Source of the DNA: Clostridioides difficile
GTDB lineage: Bacteria; Bacillota; Clostridia; Peptostreptococcales; Peptostreptococcaceae
Direction of reading: 5' to 3'
Length of the DNA stretch: 64,000 bases
Assembly (NCBI RefSeq): GCF_001299635.1
Contig: NZ_JRHN01000044.1
Location: 62,001 to 126,000, forward strand
The position numbers and the translations under genes were made by a program. Position 1 is the stretch's first letter, and every line of letters begins with the position of its first letter. Positions 43,179 through 51,224 of this stretch are shown here, piece after piece. The notes under the pieces were generated by a model that made no database searches, had not been told where the DNA came from, and saw only the letters and a program-made list of their open reading frames with translations.

Positions 43179-45515
43179 TTAGTTTTTATTAAAAGTAATT
43201 GTAACTTTAAATAAATCACCATCCACACTTATATTCATCTTTCCACCCTGCAACTCTACAAAACTTTTTGCTATTGCTAGACCAAGTCCAGAGCCTTCTG
43301 TATTACGTGACTTATCCCCTCTTACAAATCTCTCCATTATATCATCTACACTAAAATCAATCTCAGTTGCAGACATATTCTTAAGCATAACAGTTACTTT
43401 ATTATCTGTTTCTAAAATATCAATATACACTCTTGAGCTTGGCATTGCATACTTACTTATATTCATTATAAGATTTTCAAATACTCTAAATGTACGCTGA
43501 CTATCCAGTGGTAATATTATCTTTTCACTAGAAAAATTATTTTTTAATATTAGAGATGAATCTGTAATTTTGTCATCTAATTCTAAAAGTGTCTGTTTCA
43601 TTAGAGATACAATATCCACATTTACTATATTCAAATGTACATCTCCACTATTTACCTTACTTACTTCAAACAAATCTTCTATTAAATGTTGTAATCTTTG
43701 TGATTTTCTATCCAATGTATCAATGTACAATCTACGATTTTCTTCTGTTATATTTTCATCTTTTAATAAATCTATATAAGTGATTATAGATGTTAAAGGT
43801 GTTTTTAAGTCATGTGATACATTTGATATAAGCTCTGTTTTCATCTTTTGACTCTTAACTTCTTCATCAACAGCTTTTTTAAACCCAGTTTGAATATTTC
43901 CTAGTTCATCTTTTATAGGATTAAAAAATCCTAAATCTTTTTCCATATTTACTTCTAAGTTTCCATCTGAAATTTTCTTCGTAACATCTAAAAGTTGATT
44001 ATATTCACATACTGTCTTTTTAGAATAATCAGATAGTACTTTAAATAAAACTATTGAGTAAATTATTGCTAGTATTATCCCAAAGAACCACATACTACAC
44101 ATTATAACTATAATTAATAAGTTTACTCCAAGAATTATAACTATAGTTTTATTTGGTTTTTCTTTCAAATCTATTGTTCTAATTTGATTAATAGCTTTTT
44201 TTCCTACTTTTTTAAACCATACAAGGAACATTCCTGTTATAGTACTCTTTACAAAATACTCTCTTATTCCAACATTTAAAATATATTTTAAAAGTGTTAT
44301 AAATACAAATATTATTGAGAATATTACAAACCAATAAGTTAGATTCATCAAGCTTACCAATATACTTGCCATTTTAGCACTTATATCATTATTTATTAGA
44401 TACTCTACATAATTTCCATTCAAGGTACCACTTATTATCCCAGTTGGATATAAGTCTACAATCCCCTGTACAATAACAATAGCAATAAAAAGTATCTCTA
44501 ATGGTATTTTTGATAATGTATCAAATCCCATTAATTCCTTAGATTTTCTATATGGGAATGCCAAAGCTACAATCACGACTATAGCTAATATAATTTTTAA
44601 AATCATTCCAGAAATTTTATAATAAGAATTATTTTCTACATTGTTTATATATGCACTTATATTATCACTGTTATAAATACTTCCATAACCATACTCTGTA
44701 CTATCATCTTTGCTTATTACTTTAGGCACAGCATATACTACTGTTACATTTTTTATTGGTGTTAGTTTATATGAAATTGAATTTCCACCTAAATTGGTAT
44801 TCATTAAATCTTCTCTTGCTTTAGATAGCAACATTTGGTTAATAACTTTTTGATTTACTCCATAAGAATCTACAACATTTACTTTTCCATCTTTATCAAA
44901 ATTCATTGCAACATAAAATCTATAATTATCCTTTATATCCTTAAGCTTACTTTGTCTCTCTTCATTGCTCATTGTTGTATTTTTTGCCTGACTTTCATCA
45001 GAATTTTCTCCTGAACTATCATTCTTTGTTGTATCAAGAGCCCTTAATTCTTTATCTTCATTGAAAAGTTCGAAATTTTTTTCTTTATCAATCAAATAAT
45101 ATTTTAAATTTTTTCCTGAATTATTAATAAAAGACTCCCAACTTTCAAAGTTTTCATTAAAATCTGCATTAATACTCTCATCTGTATAATAGCTTTCTGA
45201 ACCATCATATAAGTTTTTTTCTTTACTTACATTTTTTATATAGTTTATAGTCTCTTCATTTATAAAAAGCTTTGATGGTTGTATCATTTTACCTTCTTGA
45301 TCTTCTTTCATATTATGATATAAAACATAACTACCTTTATATATATCATCTACAAAACCTTCTTGTTCAAATGGATTCTTAGCTCCACCTTTAGCACCTG
45401 CTTGTATAGTAGAATATTGACTAATCATACCTAATGATGCTGATAACATGAGTATAAAAACTATAACAGTAACTATATATTTATCTTTAAATTTTTTCAA
45501 TTTTGTATCCAACAC
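43179..45515 (-). CDS. Large multi-pass sensor histidine kinase
   Basis: A 778-residue kinase. A signal-anchor helix at about 14-32 is followed by a ~270-residue extracytoplasmic domain rich in charged and Ser/Asn residues, then five to six membrane helices (about 305-500), a HAMP-like linker and the kinase core: phospho-acceptor His in LISNVSHDLKTPLTS (about 572), an N-box-like LIMNISKYAM and GSGLGLAIAKSF. The DNG (G1) motif is not evident. Start codon is GTG at 45515 or TTG at 45512, with AAGGTGG 6-9 bases upstream; the gene overlaps the regulator stop by about 29 bases. Signal unknown; no transporter is linked. Confidence 0.9.
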   Translation of the reverse strand: MLDTKLKKFKDKYIVTVIVFILMLSASLGMISQYSTIQAGAKGGAKNPFEQEGFVDDIYKGSYVLYHNMKEDQEGKMIQPSKLFINEETINYIKNVSKEKNLYDGSESYYTDESINADFNENFESWESFINNSGKNLKYYLIDKEKNFELFNEDKELRALDTTKNDSSGENSDESQAKNTTMSNEERQSKLKDIKDNYRFYVAMNFDKDGKVNVVDSYGVNQKVINQMLLSKAREDLMNTNLGGNSISYKLTPIKNVTVVYAVPKVISKDDSTEYGYGSIYNSDNISAYINNVENNSYYKISGMILKIILAIVVIVALAFPYRKSKELMGFDTLSKIPLEILFIAIVIVQGIVDLYPTGIISGTLNGNYVEYLINNDISAKMASILVSLMNLTYWFVIFSIIFVFITLLKYILNVGIREYFVKSTITGMFLVWFKKVGKKAINQIRTIDLKEKPNKTIVIILGVNLLIIVIMCSMWFFGIILAIIYSIVLFKVLSDYSKKTVCEYNQLLDVTKKISDGNLEVNMEKDLGFFNPIKDELGNIQTGFKKAVDEEVKSQKMKTELISNVSHDLKTPLTSIITYIDLLKDENITEENRRLYIDTLDRKSQRLQHLIEDLFEVSKVNSGDVHLNIVNVDIVSLMKQTLLELDDKITDSSLILKNNFSSEKIILPLDSQRTFRVFENLIMNISKYAMPSSRVYIDILETDNKVTVMLKNMSATEIDFSVDDIMERFVRGDKSRNTEGSGLGLAIAKSFVELQGGKMNISVDGDLFKVTITFNKN

Positions 45516-46203
45516 CCCACACCACCTTCAAATATTTTGGATTTTTTGGGTCTATCTCTATTTTTTCCCTTATATTCCTAACATGTACCATGACTGTATC
45601 TGTATTTACAGCATTCTCATTCCAAACTCTTTCATATATTTCATCAGCAGAAAAAACTCTTCCTGCATTTCTCATAAGTAAACTTAGTATTTTAAATTCT
45701 ATAGGAGTTGTTTTTATATATTTTCCATCAATACTAACTTCTTTCGTGTTTTCATTTAATTCTAATCCACCTATTACAAATACACTGTCACTAGTTTCTA
45801 CACTTTGCTCTTTATCTCCAATCATTTTTAGGTACTTAGTATATCTTCTAAGTTGTGAATTAACTCTAGCCAATAACTCTAATGGTTTAAAAGGCTTTGT
45901 CACATAATCATCTGCTCCTATGTTAAGTCCCATTATTTTATCAACTTCCTCTGATTTTGCAGATAACATTATTACTGGGAAATTATGATTTTCTCTAAGT
46001 TTCATTGTAAGTGTTATTCCATCCATTTTAGGCATCATTATATCAATTATAGCTAAATGTATTTCTTGGTCTTCTATAACTTTAAGCCCTTCCACTCCAT
46101 TGTACCCCTTAAAAACATTATATCCTTGATTTAATAGATATATTTCTATAGCATCTGCTATTTCCTTCTCATCTTCTACCACCAAAATATTATATGAATT
46201 CAT
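45487..46203 (-). CDS. OmpR-family response regulator
   Basis: A 238-residue regulator: acidic pair EDE near the N-terminus, phospho-Asp in LAIIDIMMPKMDG (about 54), MLSAKSEE and DDYVTKPFKP, then a winged helix ending LKVVWGVGYKIEK. RBS AAAGGAG before ATG 46203. Partner of the downstream kinase. Its own promoter carries 11-bp direct repeats, fitting autoregulation. Confidence 0.94.
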   Translation of the reverse strand: MNSYNILVVEDEKEIADAIEIYLLNQGYNVFKGYNGVEGLKVIEDQEIHLAIIDIMMPKMDGITLTMKLRENHNFPVIMLSAKSEEVDKIMGLNIGADDYVTKPFKPLELLARVNSQLRRYTKYLKMIGDKEQSVETSDSVFVIGGLELNENTKEVSIDGKYIKTTPIEFKILSLLMRNAGRVFSADEIYERVWNENAVNTDTVMVHVRNIREKIEIDPKNPKYLKVVWGVGYKIEKI

Positions 46204-46412
46204 TTTAATCTCCTTTTATTAATTAGTTTGAAAGTTTTCTTTACATCTATGATTATACAATATGATAGAAGTTTTTCCATTTTTTTATAGATTCATATCT
46301 TTTGATTTCAGTTATTTGAACTTAATTCCCATTTTAAAAACCTCCCTCTAGCACAATTTAGTATTGTTTTATTTTGTTTATATACTTAATATTAAAGTTA
46401 AAAACTAAAGAT

Positions 46413-46445
46413 ATTATACATACTTTTCTAAAGATTTTCTAAAGA
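46413..46445 (-). promoter_or_regulatory. Promoter of the second two-component operon with 11-bp direct repeats
   Basis: On the minus strand TCTTTAGAAAA occurs twice in tandem (46435-46445 and 46424-46434), ending 5 bases before a TATAAT box (46413-46418), so the repeats cover the -35 region. Weaker copies flank them. An 11-bp period of direct repeats over -35 is the usual layout of OmpR/PhoB-type sites. The same 395-base gap (46204-46598) also has a six-codon open frame behind GGGAGG (ATG at about 46351). Confidence 0.6.
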
Positions 46446-46475
46446 TTTAAAGACGTTCAACATTAATATACACAA

Positions 46476-46545
46476 AAAAAGTAGCTCTTATTGTATTAAT
46501 CAAATCAATGATTTGAAATATAATATCAATAAAATCTACTTTTTA
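46476..46545 (-). terminator. Terminator after the nitroreductase gene
   Basis: AAAAAGTAG (minus strand) pairs with CTACTTTTT over a long stem that also contains TTATTG/CAATAA and CAAATC/GATTTG; T run at the end. Separates nitroreductase from the two-component operon. Confidence 0.75.
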
Positions 46546-46598
46546 ACTTTTAACATACTTATTTTTATTTTAATTTATTTTTATAAAAATCATTATTT

Positions 46599-47255
46599 TT
46601 ACTTTATAAATGTACATATTTCTTCTACTGGCTTTTTAGATGGACTCTTTAGGTTGTCTTCTGGTACTCCAAGAGCTAACATTGCGCCTAAAAAATACTC
46701 TCCCTTTTCAAATCCAGTTTCTGCTTCTAAAATGGCTTCTATCTCATCTGCTGCATAGTTTTGACTTGTCAACCAACAAGAGCCATACCCTAATTCAATT
46801 GCTGATAATGTAAAGTTTTCAATTGCAGCACCTAAACTTTGCATACCTGGATTTCTTATAAATAACTTATCTATAGTCTCTTTAGGTGCATCTATAAGCT
46901 CTAATTCATAATACCCTGATGGATTATATACTTTTGTAAAAACTAATACTAAAACTGGAGCTTTTAAGTAGAATAATGTAAAGTTTGGTACAAACTTTCT
47001 AAATCTATTAGCTTTTTCTACTGATACTTTATCCATTTCTACAAGTATTTCTTGTTGTTTTTTAGTTATTACATCTGCGATTTTTTCCATTAAATCACGT
47101 CTCTTTATAACTACAAAATGCCAGTTTTGAATATTTTTCCCTGATGGAGCTGCTCCAGCTGCTTTTATCATTTTTAAAATATCTTCATCTGAAACATCTT
47201 CATTTTTAAATTTTCTTACACTTTGTCTTTTAAAAATAGTATCTTGTAATTCCAT
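46599..47255 (-). CDS. Nitroreductase-family flavoprotein
   Basis: A 218-residue FMN-dependent oxidoreductase. RQSVRKFKNEDVSDEDILKMIKAAGAAPSGKNIQNWHFVVI at the N-terminus is the FMN phosphate and ring-binding signature, with LGAAIENFTLSAIELGYGSCWL and FLGAMLALGVPED at the C-terminus. Works as a homodimer on quinones, nitro compounds or flavins; the native substrate is unknown. GGGGGG before ATG 47255; 54 bases after the HAD gene and probably co-transcribed with it. Confidence 0.92.
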   Translation of the reverse strand: MELQDTIFKRQSVRKFKNEDVSDEDILKMIKAAGAAPSGKNIQNWHFVVIKRRDLMEKIADVITKKQQEILVEMDKVSVEKANRFRKFVPNFTLFYLKAPVLVLVFTKVYNPSGYYELELIDAPKETIDKLFIRNPGMQSLGAAIENFTLSAIELGYGSCWLTSQNYAADEIEAILEAETGFEKGEYFLGAMLALGVPEDNLKSPSKKPVEEICTFIK

Positions 47256-47309
47256 TTTTAAATCCCCCCATAACTTTTTTATTATATTAATATAATCTTT
47301 AAACTCACC

Positions 47310-47939
47310 TTATTTTAATATATCATGTTCTAATAAATCTTTAAATGAGTCTATAGAATATTCATATCCATCCACATTTCCAAATCCATATTTTGCATAT
47401 ATAAAAGGTATATTCACGAACTTAGCACTATTTGCATCACCTTGAGTGTCTCCAATATAAATTGGATTACTTAATTTATTTCTATCGATTATAAGCTTAT
47501 TATTCTCACCTTTATGCAAACCAGTATTTCCAGGACATTCAAAATCTATAAAATACTGTTCTAATTTATGTGCTTTTAAAAAAGATTCTATATATCCAGC
47601 CTGACAATTACTTACTATGAATAATTTATATTTTTGAGATAACAACTTCAGAGTATCTTCTATATCGTCAAATAACTTAGCTCCATTTTCAGATAAATAG
47701 TCACATTCTTTTAAAGAACATTCATTCAATAAATTCTTTCTTTCTTCTTCATTTAGATTTGGAAATAAACGATTAGCTATTTCATCAAAAGAAAGACCCA
47801 TAACACTTCTAAACAACTCTCTTGTGACATTTAAGTCTATATCTTCATGTTTATTTAAAACATCCTGCCAGACCTTGCATACTTCTTCAGTTGAATCCCA
47901 TAATGTTCCATCTAAATCAAAAATAATACTATCTACCAC
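47310..47939 (-). CDS. HAD-family phosphatase, phosphoglycolate phosphatase-like
   Basis: A 209-residue haloacid dehalogenase-type hydrolase. Motif I IIFDLDGTLWD carries the nucleophile Asp, motif II is FIVSNCQAG, the motif III Lys is in LHKGEN and motif IV is PIYIGDTQGDANSA. The helical cap lies between about residues 15 and 85. The GTG at 47939 is chosen: GGGGGA lies 7 bases upstream. A longer in-frame opening reaching 48062 crosses the thiN terminator and is rejected. Substrate not identifiable. Confidence 0.9.
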   Translation of the reverse strand: MVDSIIFDLDGTLWDSTEEVCKVWQDVLNKHEDIDLNVTRELFRSVMGLSFDEIANRLFPNLNEEERKNLLNECSLKECDYLSENGAKLFDDIEDTLKLLSQKYKLFIVSNCQAGYIESFLKAHKLEQYFIDFECPGNTGLHKGENNKLIIDRNKLSNPIYIGDTQGDANSAKFVNIPFIYAKYGFGNVDGYEYSIDSFKDLLEHDILK

Positions 47940-47990
47940 AAAAAAATCCCCCTTATGTCCAAAATTTATCATATATTTATAATTATATAC

Positions 47991-48036
47991 TAAAAAACAG
48001 ATACAATCATAAATATATTTTACTTGATTGTATCTG
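47991..48036 (-). terminator. Terminator after thiN
   Basis: CAGATACAATCA (47998-48009) pairs with TGATTGTATCTG (48025-48036), 12 bp perfect; six T follow on the minus strand. End of the rsgA-rpe-thiN unit. Confidence 0.92.
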
Positions 48037-48071
48037 CTTTGTAATATAAAATCAATTGTCAAAATCGATTT

Positions 48072-48713
48072 TTATAAATTTCTAACTACAAGTGCACACC
48101 CTTGCTCTATTTTAATTCTGCAAGAATCACTTAGCATAACATTTGACATTCCAATAGGCACAGAGTATTTCATATAATAGTTATCTAGAGGATATTCTAA
48201 ACCAGTAAGTGTTACCCCTTTAGCATCTCCTTTTATAGCTATTACAGAAATAGTGTCACCTACATTGCCATATAAGGTAATTTCCTCATTCATAACTATA
48301 TACATTTCTTCTTTATCTGATAGTATTCTAGAATATATACCATCTTCTTTTAGATAGTATAATAGATTTACATTGGTAATTGTATGGTCAATCCTTCCAC
48401 CTAAAGCTCCAAAAAAATCAATATGATTTGCTTTAAGAGTCTTAGCTAAAAAAAGACAAAGCTCTGTATCAGTCTCATCTTTCTTAGATGGAAATTTTTC
48501 AAATTTAACACCTTTGTTTCTATAGAAATCTACCTTTTCTTCTTCCACTGAATCTAAATCGCCTAATATATAATCTGGCATGATTTTCATTTTGTAGGCA
48601 TGATTTGCCCCTCCATCTGCACATATTATATAGTCATAACATTCTTTAGTTATAATATCTCTTGTAATTTCGTAATCTTCAATTTCTCCATTTAAAATAA
48701 TACATATTTTCAT
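48072..48713 (-). CDS. thiN: Thiamine pyrophosphokinase
   Basis: A 213-residue cytosolic enzyme turning thiamine into thiamine diphosphate. Motifs: YIICADGGANHAYKM, PDYILGDLDSVEEE, FPSKKDETDTELCL and GGRIDHTITNVNLL, all typical of the TPK catalytic domain, then a beta-rich C-terminal domain with VTLTGLEYPLDNYYM. No clear ribosome binding site lies before ATG 48713; it starts 8 bases after rpe and is probably coupled to it. Follows rsgA and rpe, the common Firmicute order. Confidence 0.94.
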   Translation of the reverse strand: MKICIILNGEIEDYEITRDIITKECYDYIICADGGANHAYKMKIMPDYILGDLDSVEEEKVDFYRNKGVKFEKFPSKKDETDTELCLFLAKTLKANHIDFFGALGGRIDHTITNVNLLYYLKEDGIYSRILSDKEEMYIVMNEEITLYGNVGDTISVIAIKGDAKGVTLTGLEYPLDNYYMKYSVPIGMSNVMLSDSCRIKIEQGCALVVRNL

Positions 48714-48721
48714 TATTAAAT

Positions 48722-49393
48722 TTAAACCAATTCTTCAAGAGAAGCATTCTTTCTAAATAAATTAACTGTTTCTTGAATGTCATCACTTCCAAATATTGCA
48801 GAACCTGCTACTATTACATTAGCCCCTGCTTTTACAACTTCAGCCACATTTTTAGGGCTTATACCACCATCAACTTCTATATCGATGTTTAAGCCTTGAT
48901 TATCTATAATAGCTTTTAACTCCTTAATTTTATCTAGAACACAAGGTATAAATGATTGACCTCCAAATCCAGGATTAACAGACATTAATAATACCATATC
49001 CAAATCAGGTAGAACATGCTTAATAGTATCTATTGGTGTAGCTGGATTAAGTACAACACCAGCTTTTATTCCATGTGATTTTATATTTTGTATAGTTCTA
49101 TGTAGATGCACACAAGCTTCCTGATGAACAGTTATTATGTCACATCCTGCTTTTACAAACTCTTCAATATATTGGTCTGGATTTTCTATCATAAGATGAG
49201 CATCAAATACCATATTTATATTTTCTTTTTTTAAGCTTTTAACTACAAGTGGACCTAATGTAATGTTTGGTACAAAGTGTCCATCCATTACATCGATATG
49301 AAGATACTCACATCCTGCACTCTCTACCTTTCTTACATCTTCCAATAATTTCGCAAAATCTGCTGATAATATTGATGGTGCTAATTTAATCAT
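48722..49393 (-). CDS. rpe: Ribulose-phosphate 3-epimerase
   Basis: A 223-residue TIM-barrel enzyme of the pentose phosphate pathway that interconverts ribulose-5-P and xylulose-5-P. LAPSILSADFAKL at the N-terminus, the metal-site motif HIDVMDGHFVPNITLGP, DAHLMI, VLLMSVNPGFGGQSFIP and VDGGI with the phosphate-binding VAGSAIF are all present. Length is standard. GGAGG before ATG 49393; 4 bases after rsgA. Confidence 0.96.
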   Translation of the reverse strand: MIKLAPSILSADFAKLLEDVRKVESAGCEYLHIDVMDGHFVPNITLGPLVVKSLKKENINMVFDAHLMIENPDQYIEEFVKAGCDIITVHQEACVHLHRTIQNIKSHGIKAGVVLNPATPIDTIKHVLPDLDMVLLMSVNPGFGGQSFIPCVLDKIKELKAIIDNQGLNIDIEVDGGISPKNVAEVVKAGANVIVAGSAIFGSDDIQETVNLFRKNASLEELV

Positions 49394-49397
49394 ACTT

Positions 49398-50282
49398 CTA
49401 ATACCTCCTACTGTTATTTTGTCTTATTTCATTTAGTAGCTGTATATAACTATCATATCTTTCTTTAGATATTTCTCCATTTGCAACAGCTTCTTTTATA
49501 GCACAATTAGGTTCATTTTCGTGAATACATTTTGAACCAAACTTACAATCATTAAATTTATCAAATTCTATAAAATAATCTTTAAGCTCAACTTCTTCTA
49601 TGTCTTCAAGTGCAAGCGAACTAAAACCTGGTGTATCTGCAACCATTCCACCAAATTCCAACTTTAAGAGTTCTGCATGGCGAGTAGTATGCTTTCCTCT
49701 TTTTATTTTATCACTTACTACTCCAGTTTGTAGTTTAAAGTTCGCATCTATTTCATTTAATAAGCTTGATTTTCCAACTCCAGATGGGCCTGCAAATACT
49801 ACAACATTTTCCTTTAATTCTTCTTTTACTTTCTCTATATTTAACTTAGTAATATTACTTACTGGAATAACCTTATATCCACTAAGTTCATATATATTTT
49901 TAACAGTTTCTAACGTATCATTATCATCTAAATCTGCTTTTGTAAGGATTATTACAGTTTCTAAATTTTCTTTTTCTGCCAAAACTATAAATCTATCTAA
50001 AAGAGACAAGTTTGGTTTAGGATTTTTTATTGCAAATACTATTAACGCCTTATCTACGTTTGCTATAGGAGGTCTTATAAGTTCTGTATCTCTACTATCT
50101 ATTTCTTCTAAAATACCTTTTTTTTCTTCTTCATCAACAATACTTATTTTTACTCTATCACCAACTAAAGGTGTTATTTTCTTCTTTCTAAAGATTCCTC
50201 TAGCCTTGCATTCATAAATACCATTATCTGTATCAACATAATAAAATCCACTAATCCCCTTTATAATTTTTCCTTCTAGCAT
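49398..50282 (-). CDS. rsgA: Ribosome small-subunit GTPase RsgA
   Basis: A 294-residue late 30S assembly factor with circularly permuted GTPase motifs. OB domain at residues 1-65, G4 as ILTKADLD, then G1 GPSGVGKSSLLN, G2 region RGKHTTRHAEL, G3 DTPGFSSL, and a zinc domain C-GSKCIHENEPNC. ATG 50282 is chosen because GGGAGG lies 6 bases upstream; a longer frame to 50327 lacks one. In B. subtilis the homologue (CpgA/YloQ) is a PrkC substrate, and prkC lies close upstream here, separated by an SDR gene and a terminator. Confidence 0.95.
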   Translation of the reverse strand: MLEGKIIKGISGFYYVDTDNGIYECKARGIFRKKKITPLVGDRVKISIVDEEEKKGILEEIDSRDTELIRPPIANVDKALIVFAIKNPKPNLSLLDRFIVLAEKENLETVIILTKADLDDNDTLETVKNIYELSGYKVIPVSNITKLNIEKVKEELKENVVVFAGPSGVGKSSLLNEIDANFKLQTGVVSDKIKRGKHTTRHAELLKLEFGGMVADTPGFSSLALEDIEEVELKDYFIEFDKFNDCKFGSKCIHENEPNCAIKEAVANGEISKERYDSYIQLLNEIRQNNSRRY

Positions 50283-50379
50283 CAAATGCCTCCCTTTATA
50301 AAATTTATATAAACACATACTGTTCATTAGCAGTATATCGTGTTATTATTTCCTATTTTTATATAATACCACATTTTTT

Positions 50380-51117
50380 TTAAATAACAAATCCTCCATT
50401 TGGGCTAATTACCTGACCAGTGATAAAATTTGATTTATCTGATGCTAAGAAAATAGCACAATTTGCTATATCGTCTGGAGTACCTAGCCTCATTAGTGGA
50501 GTTTCTTCTACAAGAACATTTATATCTTCACTATTATATTCAGATAGCATGTCAGTATTAATGACTCCTGGAGCTATACTATTTATCCTAATATTTGATG
50601 GTCCAACTTCTTTAGCTAATGCCTTTGTCATACCTATTATACCTGCTTTTGTTATAGAATAATGCACTTCACAAGAAGCACCTGATATTCCCCAAATCGA
50701 AGATATATTAATTATATTCCCTTTTTTTTCTGATATCATGTATTTTAAAGCCACTTGTGAACAATAAAAACATCCTTTTAAGTTAATATTCATCATCCTA
50801 TCCCAGTCTTCATCAGTTATATCTGTAAATAACTTGTCTTGACTTATACCAGCATTATTTACAAGTACATCCAATCCACCAAATTCTTTTACACAGTAAT
50901 CTATCATATTCTCTACTTCTACTCTATTTGAAACATCTGCTTTAAAAAGTTTTACATAGGAATTTTTTTCACTTAATTTAGTATATAACTCATTAGCTTC
51001 ATCTTCTGACTTATTAAAATTTATTAATACATTATATCCTTCTTTTGCAAAAGCTTCAGACATAGCTTTACCAATACCTCTAGCTCCTCCTGTAATTAAA
51101 ACTGTTTTATTTATCAT
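50380..51117 (-). CDS. Short-chain dehydrogenase, 3-oxoacyl-ACP reductase-like
   Basis: A 245-residue NAD(P)H-dependent SDR. TGGARGIGKAMSEAF (cofactor motif, residues 9-23), NNAGIS, the catalytic Ser in NISSIWG, and Tyr/Lys in YSITKAG are intact, with a C-terminus ITGQVISPNGGFVI typical for FabG-like proteins. It is not next to fatty acid genes, so a general ketoreductase role is as likely as FabG. It lies between prkC and rsgA, set off from prkC by a terminator; a weak hairpin follows. GGAG before ATG 51117. Confidence 0.9.
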   Translation of the reverse strand: MINKTVLITGGARGIGKAMSEAFAKEGYNVLINFNKSEDEANELYTKLSEKNSYVKLFKADVSNRVEVENMIDYCVKEFGGLDVLVNNAGISQDKLFTDITDEDWDRMMNINLKGCFYCSQVALKYMISEKKGNIINISSIWGISGASCEVHYSITKAGIIGMTKALAKEVGPSNIRINSIAPGVINTDMLSEYNSEDINVLVEETPLMRLGTPDDIANCAIFLASDKSNFITGQVISPNGGFVI

Positions 51118-51159
51118 AAATGCTTTTCTCCTTTATTATAACCAATTTCATATTTTATA

Positions 51160-51207
51160 CAAAACAAACTGCCTCTTTAAAGAAAATAGTTTCCATAAAA
51201 AGACAGC
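51160..51207 (-). terminator. Terminator after prkC
   Basis: CTGTCTTTTT on the minus strand pairs with AAAGAGGCAG (10 bp, two G-U pairs; arms 51197-51206 and 51170-51179), followed by a T-rich run. Confidence 0.65.
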
Positions 51208-51224
51208 TCTTATTTTGCTAATGT

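Noticed and set aside
47940-48062. N-terminal extension of the HAD phosphatase
   Set aside because: It would cross the thiN terminator and lacks a ribosome binding site; GTG 47939 has GGGGGA at the right distance.
50283-50327. N-terminal extension of RsgA
   Set aside because: The ATG at 50282 has GGGAGG at 6 bases and starts the OB domain as in relatives.
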